NCBI RefSeq assembly: GCF_009363535.1
Contig: NZ_CP045369.1
Location: 563,501 to 627,500, forward strand
Direction: 5' to 3'
Source: Microbulbifer sp. THAF38
GTDB taxonomy: Bacteria > Pseudomonadota > Gammaproteobacteria > Pseudomonadales > Cellvibrionaceae
Length of the DNA stretch: 64,000 bases
Part shown: piece by piece, positions 51,815 through 60,936 of the stretch
Numbering within the stretch: position 1 is the first letter of the stretch
How the letters are laid out: the number at the start of each line of letters is the position of its first letter
Notes under the pieces: model-generated
The model's input: the letters and a program-made list of their open reading frames with translations, nothing else
Database searches by the model: none
What the model was told of the DNA's origin: nothing
Position numbers and translations under genes: made by a program

Positions 51815-52126
51815 GCGATTATCTTGACGTTTACTCCGCCAATGAAACAGATAAGTCTTTATCTGTTTCATTGGCCTGTAAGCTAGGCTTTATTTCTGTA
51901 TTTGCCTGCGCTCTTGCTTTATTTCCCGCCTGGTTGTCGGCATCTCTCTTCCTCCCCAGTCACCTAAGTTCGTTTTTTTTGCAACCCCATCAGTGTCTGC
52001 CGGTATACACGGGATTTTCTTTATAAACTGAAATGAGTGGCCTGCTGAGTTGGGGCTTGTCTTATTTTCCAGCTTATTCACTGCAGAATTGTTGTAAACG
52101 ATCGGGGGTAAATTATCAGTAAGCGC
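51815..52126. other. Gap between clpB and RND operon
   Basis: This 312-base region contains the clpB-end hairpin (51838-51875) and the promoter region of the efflux genes. A 63-codon minus-strand ORF (51890-52081) has no recognisable features and is not annotated. Confidence 0.5.
51838..51875 (+). terminator. 17-bp hairpin after clpB
   Basis: A perfect 17-bp stem (51838-51854 and 51859-51875) with a GTCT loop follows the clpB stop by 23 bases. There is no strong T-run after it, so it may act as a 3' mRNA stabiliser or a weak terminator. Confidence 0.6.
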
Positions 52127-53233
52127 ATGATGCTAATGCTGCTTGGTTGCCTAGTACTGTTTGGCGGCATTTTTGCGTATAAATTTATTGTCCATCGTAT
52201 GGTGAACCAATATCTGGACACTATGACGTTACCGGCGCCTACGGTGACCTCGGCAAAGGCCCAGGTACAAAATTGGCGGGAGGATTTAAGTGGAGTGGGG
52301 ACAGTCCGTGCAGTTAATGGTGTTGAAGTCACGACTGAAGCCCAGGGTGTCGTGAGTGCCATCCACTTTAAGTCCGGTCAGTATGTGCATAAAAATGATC
52401 TCCTACTGGAAATATTCGCGGAGCCGGAAAAGGCGCAGCTACAGGTTCTGGACGCCGAGCTGCGTTTGGCAAGGCGCAATTATGCACGTATTAAAACCCT
52501 CACCGAGCGCGGGGTGACCACCGAAGCGGATCTAGATACTGCGCGCAGTACCTTAGATCAGGTAGTGGCCAATATCGAAGTACAGCGCGCCAGGGTCGAT
52601 CAACGGCGAGTCCTGGCGCCATTTAATGGTGTTTTGGGTATTCGGCGCATAGACCTGGGCCAGAATGTCAGCCCCGGAGATGCGGTGGTGACGCTGCAGC
52701 AGCTGGATCCAATCTTTGTCGATTTTTCCCTTCCGGAGCAAAAATACGCCTTAGTTAAAGAGGGCATGCCAATTAGCTTGACTACCGATGCCTTTCCTAA
52801 GAATACCTACAGCGGAAAGATTACTGCCGTAGATCCCAGAGTGGATATGGCCAGCCGCAACTTCCTGATACAGGCAACACTGGAAAACCCCAAGAAACAC
52901 CTGCGTCCCGGTATGTTTGCCCAGGTTTCCGTGCAAATAGAAGCTCACCGGCGTGTACTTGTCGTACCCCGCACGGCCTTGTTATTTGCTCCTTACGGCG
53001 TCTCGGTTTTTGTACTGGAAAAGGACGCTACTAATAGCAGTGTCATCGCAAATAAGCGTTTTGTTAAAACCGGGGAAGAGCGTGGTGACCTGGTGGAAAT
53101 TGTACAGGGGTTATTGCAGGGTGATGAGGTGGCCAGTAGTGGATTGCTCAAATTGCGCAATGGTGAGCGAGCAGTGATCAATAATGAAAACAAGCCACCG
53201 GAAAACCCATCTCCCACACTTGGGAATAGTTAA
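52127..53233 (+). CDS. RND efflux periplasmic adaptor
   Basis: A 368-residue membrane-fusion protein of the AcrA/MexH type. It has an N-terminal anchor span (about 2-20), a lipoyl/hairpin region (residues 60-165: GVVSAIHFKSGQYVHKNDLLL; RRVLAPFNGVLGIRRIDLGQNV) and beta-barrel and membrane-proximal domains to the end. No lipobox is seen. The ATG at 52127 lies about 16 bases after GGGGGT, so a nearby non-ATG start is possible. It is 18 bases before the permease. Substrates are unknown. Confidence 0.9.
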   Translation: MMLMLLGCLVLFGGIFAYKFIVHRMVNQYLDTMTLPAPTVTSAKAQVQNWREDLSGVGTVRAVNGVEVTTEAQGVVSAIHFKSGQYVHKNDLLLEIFAEPEKAQLQVLDAELRLARRNYARIKTLTERGVTTEADLDTARSTLDQVVANIEVQRARVDQRRVLAPFNGVLGIRRIDLGQNVSPGDAVVTLQQLDPIFVDFSLPEQKYALVKEGMPISLTTDAFPKNTYSGKITAVDPRVDMASRNFLIQATLENPKKHLRPGMFAQVSVQIEAHRRVLVVPRTALLFAPYGVSVFVLEKDATNSSVIANKRFVKTGEERGDLVEIVQGLLQGDEVASSGLLKLRNGERAVINNENKPPENPSPTLGNS

Positions 53234-53251
53234 TTTCTGCAGGGAGTTGCG

Positions 53252-56200
53252 GTGAACTTCACAGAGATATTTATTCGTAAACCGGTATTAGCTTCAGTAG
53301 TCAGCCTTTTTATTTTTCTGCTGGGCTTGCGCTCAATTACTGAATTAAATATTCGCCAGTACCCGGAACTGGAAAATGCAGTTATCACAGTTTCCACCGT
53401 TTATGTGGGCGCCGATTCCGATCTGGTTCAGGGCTTTATTACCACACCGCTGGAGCAGGAGATTGCTACGGCAGATGGCATTGATTATATGGTGTCGACT
53501 AGTGTTCAGGGACTGTCCACCATTAATGCCTATGTGCGATTCGACTATGACCCGAACGAGGTGCTCACCCAGGTAGTCGCCAAGGTTAATAAACTGCGTA
53601 GTGATCTGCCCGAGGAATCTGAAGATTCCAGTGTAGAGATGCAGCAAGGGGAGACCACTGCCGCCATGTATTTATCGTTCTCCTCGGAAATTCTCGCCAA
53701 CAATCAGATCACCGATTATCTGGTTCGAGTCGTGCAGCCCAAGCTGGCAACTGTTGCCGGTGTGCAACGTGCACGCTTGCTTGGCGATAGCACTTTTGCC
53801 ATGCGCGCCTGGCTAAAACCCAAAGAAATGGCAGCGCTAGAGGTGACTCCCGATGATGTGTCCAATGCCCTGCGCAACAACAATGTCCTATCTGCGGTAG
53901 GTGCGACCAAGGGTTCGAGAGTGGCGATGGAAATTCGAGCGGATACAGATATTTCCCGCCAGGTAGATTTTCAAAATTTGGTGGTCCGCGCCAGTGGTGA
54001 CCAATTGGTGAGGCTCGGTGATATTGCCGATATTGAGTTAGGTGCCGAGACGTACGATAGCTCGGTGACATTCAATGGACAGTCCGCCACTTTTATCGCT
54101 ATCGAAGTGGCCCCGAATGCGAACTCCCTGGATGTTATCAAGCAGGTGCGGCAAAAACTGGAGGGTGAAATTTTCCCACAGTTACCCGATGGAATGCTGG
54201 GAGAAATTCCCTATGACAGCACTGAATATATTCAAGATTCTATTTCTGAAGTTGTGAGTACCATTGTTGAAGCGGTGATCATCGTTATCGTGGTGATCTA
54301 CCTGTTTTTGGGTTCTCTGCGCAGTGTTTTAATTCCAGCTATTGCTCTCCCTCTCTCCTTGGTCGGTGCAATGTTTCTGATGCTATTGATGGGCTTTTCC
54401 ATCAATTTATTGACGCTGCTGAGCATGGTGCTGGCCATTGGCATAGTGGTGGATGATGCGATTATTGTTTTGGAAAATGTGCATCGCCATATTGAAGAAG
54501 GGCTCTCGCCACGAGAGGCGGCCATTGTTGGGGCGCGCGAACTGGCATGGCCAGTAGTAGCCATGACCACTACTTTGATCGCCGTCTACATTCCTATTGG
54601 TTTTCTCGGCGGCCTTACCGGAACCCTGTTCATTGAGTTTGCGTTTTCCCTCGCGGGTGCCGTGCTGCTGTCCGGCGTTGTAGCCTTGACACTCTCGCCG
54701 ATGATGGCTTCAAGAATTCTGAAACCACGGGAGGGCGGTGGCACGCGCTTGGAGGCTTGGCTCGAACGGCGCTTTGCCCATTTGCAAAAAGGGTTTGAGA
54801 AACGTTTGCACAGCGCGCTAGAAGAGCGCGGGGTTATTTTGCTGTTCGGACTGATTGTTCTGGTAAGTTGCTATTTCCTGTTTATTACCTCCCCTCAAGA
54901 GTTGGAACCCACTGAGGACCGGGGCTTGATTCTCACTATCTCCACTGCAGATGCCTATGCCACTCTGGATTATGTCGAGCAATACAGTGGGCAGTTAGTG
55001 GATATTGCCGATCTCTACACTGAGGTAGAAAATATTTTCTTGCTCAACGGTGCTGGTACTTTTAGCAGTGGCGTCAACAATGCCACCGCGGGTTTTGTGT
55101 TAGGACCTTGGGAAAAACGCCAGCGCGATACCGAAGAAATGCAGGAACTGATCAGTGAAGATGTCCGCAAGATTGCCGGACTCAAAGTGGCGGTGGTGGT
55201 GCCGCCAAGCCTGCCCACCGCGGGTGGTCAGTTACCAGTGGAGTTTGTGATCGGGGCGACAGAGCCGATGGAAAATCTCGCCGATGTTGCCAGTGAGATT
55301 ATGGCGAAGGCATTGCAGAGTAGAAAATTTATTTTTTTGGATTCCGATCTGAAAATTGATAAACCCAAGATCGTTATAGAAATAGATCGGGAAAAGGCTG
55401 CTACCATGGGAGTGGACATGGTGGATCTCAGCCGAGATCTGGGAGCTATGCTTTCTGGTGCCTACGTTAACCGTTTTTCCCTCGATAATCGTAGTTACAA
55501 GGTGATTCCACAGGTTGAGCGGGTGGACCGTCTTACCGCCGATCAATTGAAGCAATATTATATTCGTGCGATCAATGGCGATCTTGTACCGGTCAATACT
55601 CTGATCAATTTGCGTCAAACCGTGGAGCCACAACAATTAAAGCGCTTCCAGCAACTCAATGCGGTGACAATTTCCGGAGTGCCACGCCCCGGTGTGACTC
55701 TGGGAGAGGCGCTTGGGGTATTGGAAAGCGCAGCTAGCGAAATACTACCCGCGGAATACTCGGTGGATTATTCCGGCCAGTCCCGCCAGTTCAAAACGGA
55801 AGGCTCGGAATTAGTAGTAACTTTTTTCTTCGCACTGATAGTGATTTACCTTGTGCTGGCAGCCCAGTTTGAATCCTGGCGCGACCCACTCATTATGCTG
55901 GTGACTGTGCCAATGAGCGTATGTGGCGCGATGATTTTTGTCAGCCTTGGTCTAACCACGCTCAATATTTATACCCAGGTAGGACTAGTGACTCTGATCG
56001 GTGTTATTTCCAAACATGGAATATTGATAGTGGAGTTCGCCAATAAATTACAAATGGGGGGGCTGGATAAGCGCACCGCTATAGAGGAGGCCACCTCTAT
56101 CCGGCTGCGCCCCGTATTGATGACAACAGCCTCTCTGGTGTTGGCAATGGTGCCCCTACTGATTGCTTCTGGGCCAGGCGGAGGGGCTCGTTTTGCCATG

Positions 56201-56323
56201 GGGTTGGTCGTTGCTTCAGGAATGACCATTGGTACGTTGTTTACACTTTTTGTTGTGCCCGCCATGTATCTGTATTTAGGGCGAGACTACAAAAAGGTGC
56301 AGGCTCAAGCTCACGGAAGTTAA
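53252..56323 (+). CDS. RND multidrug efflux permease (HAE1 family)
   Basis: A 1023-residue AcrB/MexF-type proton-driven pump with 12 spans and two large periplasmic loops. The TM4 acid pair is present in GIVVDDAIIVLENVHRHIEEG. The start is GTG with AGGGAG upstream. It works with the adaptor just upstream and needs an outer-membrane channel not encoded here, probably a TolC homologue elsewhere. Its style (N-terminus MNFTEIFIRKPVLASV) is close to the MexF/VexD group. Substrate range not inferable. It converges on the AraC-type gene. Confidence 0.93.
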   Translation: MNFTEIFIRKPVLASVVSLFIFLLGLRSITELNIRQYPELENAVITVSTVYVGADSDLVQGFITTPLEQEIATADGIDYMVSTSVQGLSTINAYVRFDYDPNEVLTQVVAKVNKLRSDLPEESEDSSVEMQQGETTAAMYLSFSSEILANNQITDYLVRVVQPKLATVAGVQRARLLGDSTFAMRAWLKPKEMAALEVTPDDVSNALRNNNVLSAVGATKGSRVAMEIRADTDISRQVDFQNLVVRASGDQLVRLGDIADIELGAETYDSSVTFNGQSATFIAIEVAPNANSLDVIKQVRQKLEGEIFPQLPDGMLGEIPYDSTEYIQDSISEVVSTIVEAVIIVIVVIYLFLGSLRSVLIPAIALPLSLVGAMFLMLLMGFSINLLTLLSMVLAIGIVVDDAIIVLENVHRHIEEGLSPREAAIVGARELAWPVVAMTTTLIAVYIPIGFLGGLTGTLFIEFAFSLAGAVLLSGVVALTLSPMMASRILKPREGGGTRLEAWLERRFAHLQKGFEKRLHSALEERGVILLFGLIVLVSCYFLFITSPQELEPTEDRGLILTISTADAYATLDYVEQYSGQLVDIADLYTEVENIFLLNGAGTFSSGVNNATAGFVLGPWEKRQRDTEEMQELISEDVRKIAGLKVAVVVPPSLPTAGGQLPVEFVIGATEPMENLADVASEIMAKALQSRKFIFLDSDLKIDKPKIVIEIDREKAATMGVDMVDLSRDLGAMLSGAYVNRFSLDNRSYKVIPQVERVDRLTADQLKQYYIRAINGDLVPVNTLINLRQTVEPQQLKRFQQLNAVTISGVPRPGVTLGEALGVLESAASEILPAEYSVDYSGQSRQFKTEGSELVVTFFFALIVIYLVLAAQFESWRDPLIMLVTVPMSVCGAMIFVSLGLTTLNIYTQVGLVTLIGVISKHGILIVEFANKLQMGGLDKRTAIEEATSIRLRPVLMTTASLVLAMVPLLIASGPGGGARFAMGLVVASGMTIGTLFTLFVVPAMYLYLGRDYKKVQAQAHGS

Positions 56324-56351
56324 AGGCACCACGAGCGATTCTTTTAAGTAT

Positions 56352-57452
56352 CTAAGCATCGAGAAAATCTTTTGAGGCATTGCTGCGGCGGTACTCGCTG
56401 GGGGTTACCCCCTCGTGCTTTTTAAAGAAACGGGTGAACACCGCACGTTCTGCAAAATGCAATTTTATGGCGATACTTTCGACGGATTCGCTGGATGACA
56501 ATAGTAGTCGCTTAGTCAGTGCCAGGGTGACACTTTCTTTTAACTCCTGAAAAGTAACTCCCTGTTCTTTGAGTCTCCTTTGCAGGGTGCGTCCACTGGT
56601 GCGGAAGTGCGCGGCAGCCTGTTTGATGGTGACTTCCTCGCGAACGATATGCTTTTCCAGCCAGGAGCGTAGGCTTGCCGCCAGGTTGTAGCTCGATAGG
56701 GTATTGTGCAGAACGGTTTTTAAAACATTGCGACTCTGGCTGCGCAGCAACTTATGATAACTGGGAATAGGGAAGTCCAGGGTTTCTGCACTGAGAATAA
56801 TGGCGTTGCTATCACAGTCGAACTCTACCGGGCTTTGGAATATCCGAGCGTAGATAGAATCATCCTCGGGCTTTGGACTGCGCAATTTAACACCGCATAC
56901 CTCGGTAAATTGAGGGTTCAGGGTACGCAGTAATTCTGCAATACGGGCCATCAACATCTCGGCGAAGAAATAGTTTACTGACTCGTTAAATAATTCCATG
57001 CGCCAGTGCAAAGTGAGAATTTCGAATTCATTTTCTTGCTTGGTTTCGAAACGCAGTAGCGGTGCCAGGGTTTGTGATAAAACAATTTCCGCAGGCCGCA
57101 AGATTTCTCGTGGACGCCGAAGAGAGGGCTGCGCCTCGATAATCGTTTCCTCCAGCCATAAAATAATGGGAAAGCGACTGAAGCTTAGCCCCGGCGAAGA
57201 GACCGGGGAAAGTGCCACCAGGTTTTCGATCAACGCATTGAACTCGCTATAACTGAGCCGCTCACTTTCGCGGGGATTCCAGCTAAAAGTGAATGGCAGT
57301 CGCTCGATCAATGTGCCAATAGGAATACCGAGCCGCGCTGCGGCAGTGACAAAATAGGGTGCGAAAATTTTAGGCACGCCGGCATGGCCGGACATATTTT
57401 TATTCTGGTCTCTCATGACTCTTTGCCGTCCGGGTGGCGTTAACTGGATCAT
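56352..57452 (-). CDS. AraC-family regulator with ligand-binding N-terminus
   Basis: A 366-residue transcription regulator. The N-terminal about 210 residues look like the arabinose-binding-type domain of OruR/MmsR-like regulators, and the C-terminus is a two-HTH AraC domain (EVTIKQAAAHFRTSGRTLQRRLKEQG ... AERAVFTRFFKKHEGVTPSEYRR). It is divergent from the secreted hydrolase pair across a 216-base gap, which makes those genes its most likely targets; convergent with the RND permease. The ligand is unknown; related regulators respond to small organic acids or lipids. Confidence 0.85.
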   Translation of the reverse strand: MIQLTPPGRQRVMRDQNKNMSGHAGVPKIFAPYFVTAAARLGIPIGTLIERLPFTFSWNPRESERLSYSEFNALIENLVALSPVSSPGLSFSRFPIILWLEETIIEAQPSLRRPREILRPAEIVLSQTLAPLLRFETKQENEFEILTLHWRMELFNESVNYFFAEMLMARIAELLRTLNPQFTEVCGVKLRSPKPEDDSIYARIFQSPVEFDCDSNAIILSAETLDFPIPSYHKLLRSQSRNVLKTVLHNTLSSYNLAASLRSWLEKHIVREEVTIKQAAAHFRTSGRTLQRRLKEQGVTFQELKESVTLALTKRLLLSSSESVESIAIKLHFAERAVFTRFFKKHEGVTPSEYRRSNASKDFLDA

Positions 57453-57668
57453 AGCAAAGGCACATCAAACAACGAAAACAAAAATGTGAATTATGACGAG
57501 CTGGTCGCCTCACGTGGCGTACTGGATCATCCTCTGGCGCCAAAAATCCTATTGCGATACCAGCTTCACCGGATAACTTGCAGTTGTCTGCAGAGTGTTG
57601 CGAAACGGATACCTCGAGACTCTGCGGTCAGTAAATTTCCACTTATAAAACTATAAAGGGCGATAACC

Positions 57669-58886
57669 ATGACACTGTCTAAACGACTGGGCGCAGGCCT
57701 GTCTGTTTTTTTTGCTGCGATGGTGGGTGCTTCTTCAGCGGTAGCTGAGAACTGCTATATCCTGGTCCATGGACATGGAGTCGAGGGGCACACAACCAGC
57801 ACTGATAATACTGGGAGTTTAGTGCAGCCGGCACTGGACTACTGGAGTGAAACCTATTTCGATGAATATAAAAACAGTAGTTTCATCGATCAACTGCGAG
57901 TCAATGGCGGAAATTATGGAGTGGTGGGGTATAACTCTACCGATGAAGGCGAACTTCCCTATTGGCACGATCAAACATCCGGTGAAATTGCCCGGCAAAT
58001 TATTCAGATCCGCAGTGGAGCAGGGGATAGATTCGAACACGAAAACCAGTGTTCCGCCGATGATACCTTCTGGATTATTTCCCACAGCCAAGGCGCTGCC
58101 CAGATGATGTATATCGCTGGTAATTCGGTTGAGGGATCACCTTACTACAACCGTGCTTACGAGCAGTACGATACCGATACAGAAATGCAGGAAGTCGAGA
58201 AGTGCTCGACAACCTGGTATGGCAGCAAGAGCTGTAAAACCGTGACCAAGGAAGTGCAGGTTGCCAGCCTGAGTGACACCAACGCGGTAACCGTGGATTT
58301 TGATAGTGCGATTAGTGGAGTGGCTGCGATTTTCACCACCGGTGGCGCAATCACCGGCACCGAAGGTGTGGACCGGATATGTAATGGCACTTGGTATGAC
58401 GAGGTGATCAACGACCTCTTCTTCGGCCGGGAGTGCTCCGCGGTACGCTATATGCAGACCAACGATATTTACACGGTGCGCAATTATGTGGGTACTAACC
58501 TGGGCGCCCCTGTCTATACCATCGGTGGCTATGCAGGTTTTCCCGGCGTGGAAAGTGTTTCCTCAGCTCTGTTGAATGGCGAAGATGATGGCTACATCAA
58601 CCTCGCTTCTCAGATGAATTGTTCCGGTTCCGGCAAGCGTAACCTCTGGTCAAACCTGAAACAGTACGACACCTTTATGGGGATTGCCTACGGCAGTGCC
58701 ACCTTCTCCTGTAATAACGACAACAAGGGTACGGCCCGCTCCTATAACTTGGCCAGTATCTATACCGATCACGATGCCCAGCGCAATGGCGGTATTCTGT
58801 CTCCAGATTACGACGGTATCCCCGACGGTCTGGATTGCGGGGTTGGTAAAAACAGCGCAGGCCGCATCGCTGCCTGTACTCAGTAA
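57669..58886 (+). CDS. Secreted lipase-like alpha/beta hydrolase
   Basis: A 405-residue exported hydrolase. A signal peptide (about 1-26, ending SAVAEN) is followed by YILVHGHGVEG, a lipase-type oxyanion turn. The nucleophile elbow is SHSQG (Ser140, in FWIISHSQGAAQ), with first residue Ser rather than Gly. Candidate remaining triad residues are Asp307 (NGEDDGYINLASQMNC) and His368 (IYTDHDAQRNG). Multiple cysteines (29, 128, 179, 189, 238, 256 and others) suggest disulfides in the periplasm or outside the cell. It precedes by 19 bases a membrane-anchored partner gene. Substrate (acylglycerol, polyester or other) is unknown. Confidence 0.75.
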   Translation: MTLSKRLGAGLSVFFAAMVGASSAVAENCYILVHGHGVEGHTTSTDNTGSLVQPALDYWSETYFDEYKNSSFIDQLRVNGGNYGVVGYNSTDEGELPYWHDQTSGEIARQIIQIRSGAGDRFEHENQCSADDTFWIISHSQGAAQMMYIAGNSVEGSPYYNRAYEQYDTDTEMQEVEKCSTTWYGSKSCKTVTKEVQVASLSDTNAVTVDFDSAISGVAAIFTTGGAITGTEGVDRICNGTWYDEVINDLFFGRECSAVRYMQTNDIYTVRNYVGTNLGAPVYTIGGYAGFPGVESVSSALLNGEDDGYINLASQMNCSGSGKRNLWSNLKQYDTFMGIAYGSATFSCNNDNKGTARSYNLASIYTDHDAQRNGGILSPDYDGIPDGLDCGVGKNSAGRIAACTQ

Positions 58887-58905
58887 TTTTTGCGGGAGAT
58901 AGTCC

Positions 58906-59985
58906 ATGTCCGCCAGCAACAACCGCCTCAAGGGGCGCCTAGCCATCCTGGGATCTATTGTCTTGATCGCCGCAGCAGTGGCTTATTGGTTCACTGGAGA
59001 GGCTGGGGAAGTCTCCACGGCGGTTGTTGCCAAGGCCGAGGCGGGTGGGGTAGATACCCACCGGCCAAAGCTGGCGGAGTTACGACGGATCGAGTCCATT
59101 GAGGCGAATCCAGTAGAGGATAAATCCGTGCAGGTGTGGCAGGAGATCCAGGCGCGGCCAGTGAAGACCGAACTGCACCAATCCCTACTTTCCGATCTGG
59201 CCAAATTCCATCGCTACCCACCGGAAAACCGCGCGATTAAGAGCGCCTCGCAAGATCCAATTTCCCAGACCCACGCCCCCGATCAGCGCACAACCTACAG
59301 TGATAATGGAGATACCCTGACCCTGTGGACCGATCAGAAGTTTTATCTGTATGGGGATACTGTGCGGGTCTATGCCTATCAGACCGATAGTGATGGAGCC
59401 AAGGTGCCGGCGGACCTGACTGCCCTGATGGTATTGGACGATCAACACGTATTGGGTGCCCTGACCTTCGCGGATAGCAATGGGGACCTGGTCTATGAAG
59501 CGGAAATGGAGGCGGGTGTTTACCAGGGCCAGTCGCTGCCTACGGGTATCTATAAAATCATCGTGGATACGGATATTGACGGTCTGCGCGATGCCGCCGC
59601 TTTTACACTGTCTGAGGATACCGGCAGCTACACCGGCAATTTGCGGGATTCGCTCACCAGTGAGGGTAACCTATTGGTGGAAGCTGAAGTGGAGGTACTG
59701 CAGCAAGGCCGCTTTTATTTCCGCGGTTCCCTCTACAACGATGAGCAGACCCCTATTGGTAGTACCCAGTATGCGGTTGAGCTTTCACCTGGACGCCACT
59801 GGATACCCTTCGAATTCTATGGGCTGATGATCCGCGATGCCGATCAGGACGGCCCCTATTTGGTCAAGCAGCTGAGTATTGCCCGGGTGACCGTGCCGAG
59901 GGCAGACAGGCTGTTTGAACCCGGTTATTACACCGAGCGCTACAGCCTGGAGCAGTTTAACGATACGCCCTACAAGGAGTTGTAG
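58906..59985 (+). CDS. Membrane-anchored periplasmic protein, partner of hydrolase
   Basis: A 359-residue protein with one N-terminal inner-membrane span (about 12-30) and a large periplasmic part. It has a proline-containing linker with HRYPPENRAI (about 104-113), then beta-rich regions (YGDTVRVYAYQ; LPTGIYKIIVDTDIDG), and ends with PIGSTQYAVELSPGRHWIP and FYGLMIRDADQDGPY, which resembles the choice-of-anchor X-type domain. It starts 19 bases after the hydrolase stop. A lipase followed by a membrane-anchored periplasmic protein recalls lipase-foldase pairs, but this protein is beta-rich and not a Lif-type foldase. Function is inferred from pairing. Confidence 0.65.
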   Translation: MSASNNRLKGRLAILGSIVLIAAAVAYWFTGEAGEVSTAVVAKAEAGGVDTHRPKLAELRRIESIEANPVEDKSVQVWQEIQARPVKTELHQSLLSDLAKFHRYPPENRAIKSASQDPISQTHAPDQRTTYSDNGDTLTLWTDQKFYLYGDTVRVYAYQTDSDGAKVPADLTALMVLDDQHVLGALTFADSNGDLVYEAEMEAGVYQGQSLPTGIYKIIVDTDIDGLRDAAAFTLSEDTGSYTGNLRDSLTSEGNLLVEAEVEVLQQGRFYFRGSLYNDEQTPIGSTQYAVELSPGRHWIPFEFYGLMIRDADQDGPYLVKQLSIARVTVPRADRLFEPGYYTERYSLEQFNDTPYKEL

Positions 59986-59997
59986 CCGCGGAGAGCG

Positions 59998-60477
59998 TTA
60001 GCAGTTATCGCGGATGCTCTGTTTTTCTTTAGAGATACGCTCCTGACGCTCGTCCTCACCCAGCATGCGTTGATTGCCCTGCTCGTCGATTTCGCGTACC
60101 CGCGCATGAGTTGTCAGGGCTTTCAGATTCTTCTGCGAGGATTCACAGCGTTGCGCGCGTGCCTCTGCCTGGGCGCGGGCAACTTGCTCATCCACCTTTG
60201 AGGAGCCCTGGGGCTCTTGTTTTGCAGTACTTTTTTTCTCAGGAGTGGGCTTGGCAGCCTCCTGTTTGGCTTTCTCTGCGGCCAGTGCGGCCTGTTGTTC
60301 CGCTTCCCACTGCTTATAGCGTTCCGACTTAGGCTTTTTAATCACCTCGACTTCGGAGCTGTTAGGTGGCTGCTCACCAAAATGCACCACACCGTCTTCA
60401 TCTACCCACTTGTAGATGCCGTTGGCTTGAGCGGCCAGTGCCAGGCCGGAGAATAGTATTGCGAGTGCGATGCGCAT
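59998..60477 (-). CDS. DUF4124 periplasmic protein
   Basis: A 159-residue exported protein. A signal peptide (about 1-18, ending LAAQANG) is followed directly by the DUF4124 motif IYKWVDEDGVVHFGEQPP. A lysine/glutamine-rich coiled segment and a short C-terminal domain with RCESSQKNLKAL follow; two cysteines. The ATG at 60477 (with GAGGGG) is preferred; one at 60492 is a close alternative. Convergent with the hydrolase-partner gene. DUF4124 proteins are common in gammaproteobacteria and have no known general function. Confidence 0.75.
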   Translation of the reverse strand: MRIALAILFSGLALAAQANGIYKWVDEDGVVHFGEQPPNSSEVEVIKKPKSERYKQWEAEQQAALAAEKAKQEAAKPTPEKKSTAKQEPQGSSKVDEQVARAQAEARAQRCESSQKNLKALTTHARVREIDEQGNQRMLGEDERQERISKEKQSIRDNC

Positions 60478-60936
60478 CGGATTACCCCTCATCGTTTTAT
60501 CTTTCCTTAACCGACATATTGTACCGGTATCGGTGGACTTTCCTGTAACTCTCTTAACACTTTCATTCATGTCTATTGACAGTCAAGGTTGGATTGGCAA
60601 AATCGACTGCTTCCTCGGCGAGTAGTCGTCTCCGCACACCCGCGGCCAGGACACTAGCTCAGGTGGACCACCCTTCCGCCGCAATTCCGTCGAGAGGCTC
60701 TCCCTACCCCTGGAGGCCTGCTAGCCTGCAATTCTGACACTGACGTGTCGGTCGCAGGCTGGGTGTTTTACTGCGCGCGATGATTCCATCCTAAAAATCG
60801 GCATGTAAACACGCAACAGGCTGATATCTGTCACCATTTTCCTTTACAATTGCCGTTCAACATTCTTGTTGTTCGTTCGGTTAGCGGTTCTTTGGTGATG
60901 GCTATCCTACCAACTAGGTAAATTGAGGAGACTCAA
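60478..60936. other. Divergent upstream region of DUF4124 gene and ilvI
   Basis: The 459-base gap holds a GC-rich leader-like hairpin (60723-60760) and an A/T-rich final 80 bases before the ilvI ribosome site. A possible 18-codon peptide (60569-60625) with three Ile codons is present but weak. No larger ORF is supported. Confidence 0.5.
60723..60760 (+). promoter_or_regulatory. Hairpin in ilvI leader, possible attenuator
   Basis: AGCCTGC (60723-60729) pairs with GCAGGCT (60754-60760), and GACAC with GTGTC (60736-60740, 60745-60749) inside. It is followed by GGGTGTTTTAC, a short T-run. An alternative short pairing of AGGC with GCCT just upstream overlaps it, the kind of switch used in attenuation. 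It lies about 175 bases before the ilvI start. Confidence 0.4.

Noticed and set aside
51020..51871. Minus-strand ORF of 283 codons over the clpB 3' end
   Set aside because: Antisense to conserved clpB NBD2, with composition expected of a shadow frame.
51890..52081. 63-codon minus-strand ORF between clpB and the RND genes
   Set aside because: No recognised motif, no good ribosome site, and low complexity of Lys/Arg at its end.
60569..60625. 18-codon leader peptide candidate before ilvI
   Set aside because: Only three Ile and one Leu codon, no clear RBS, and it lies in the divergent promoter region; too weak to list as a gene.
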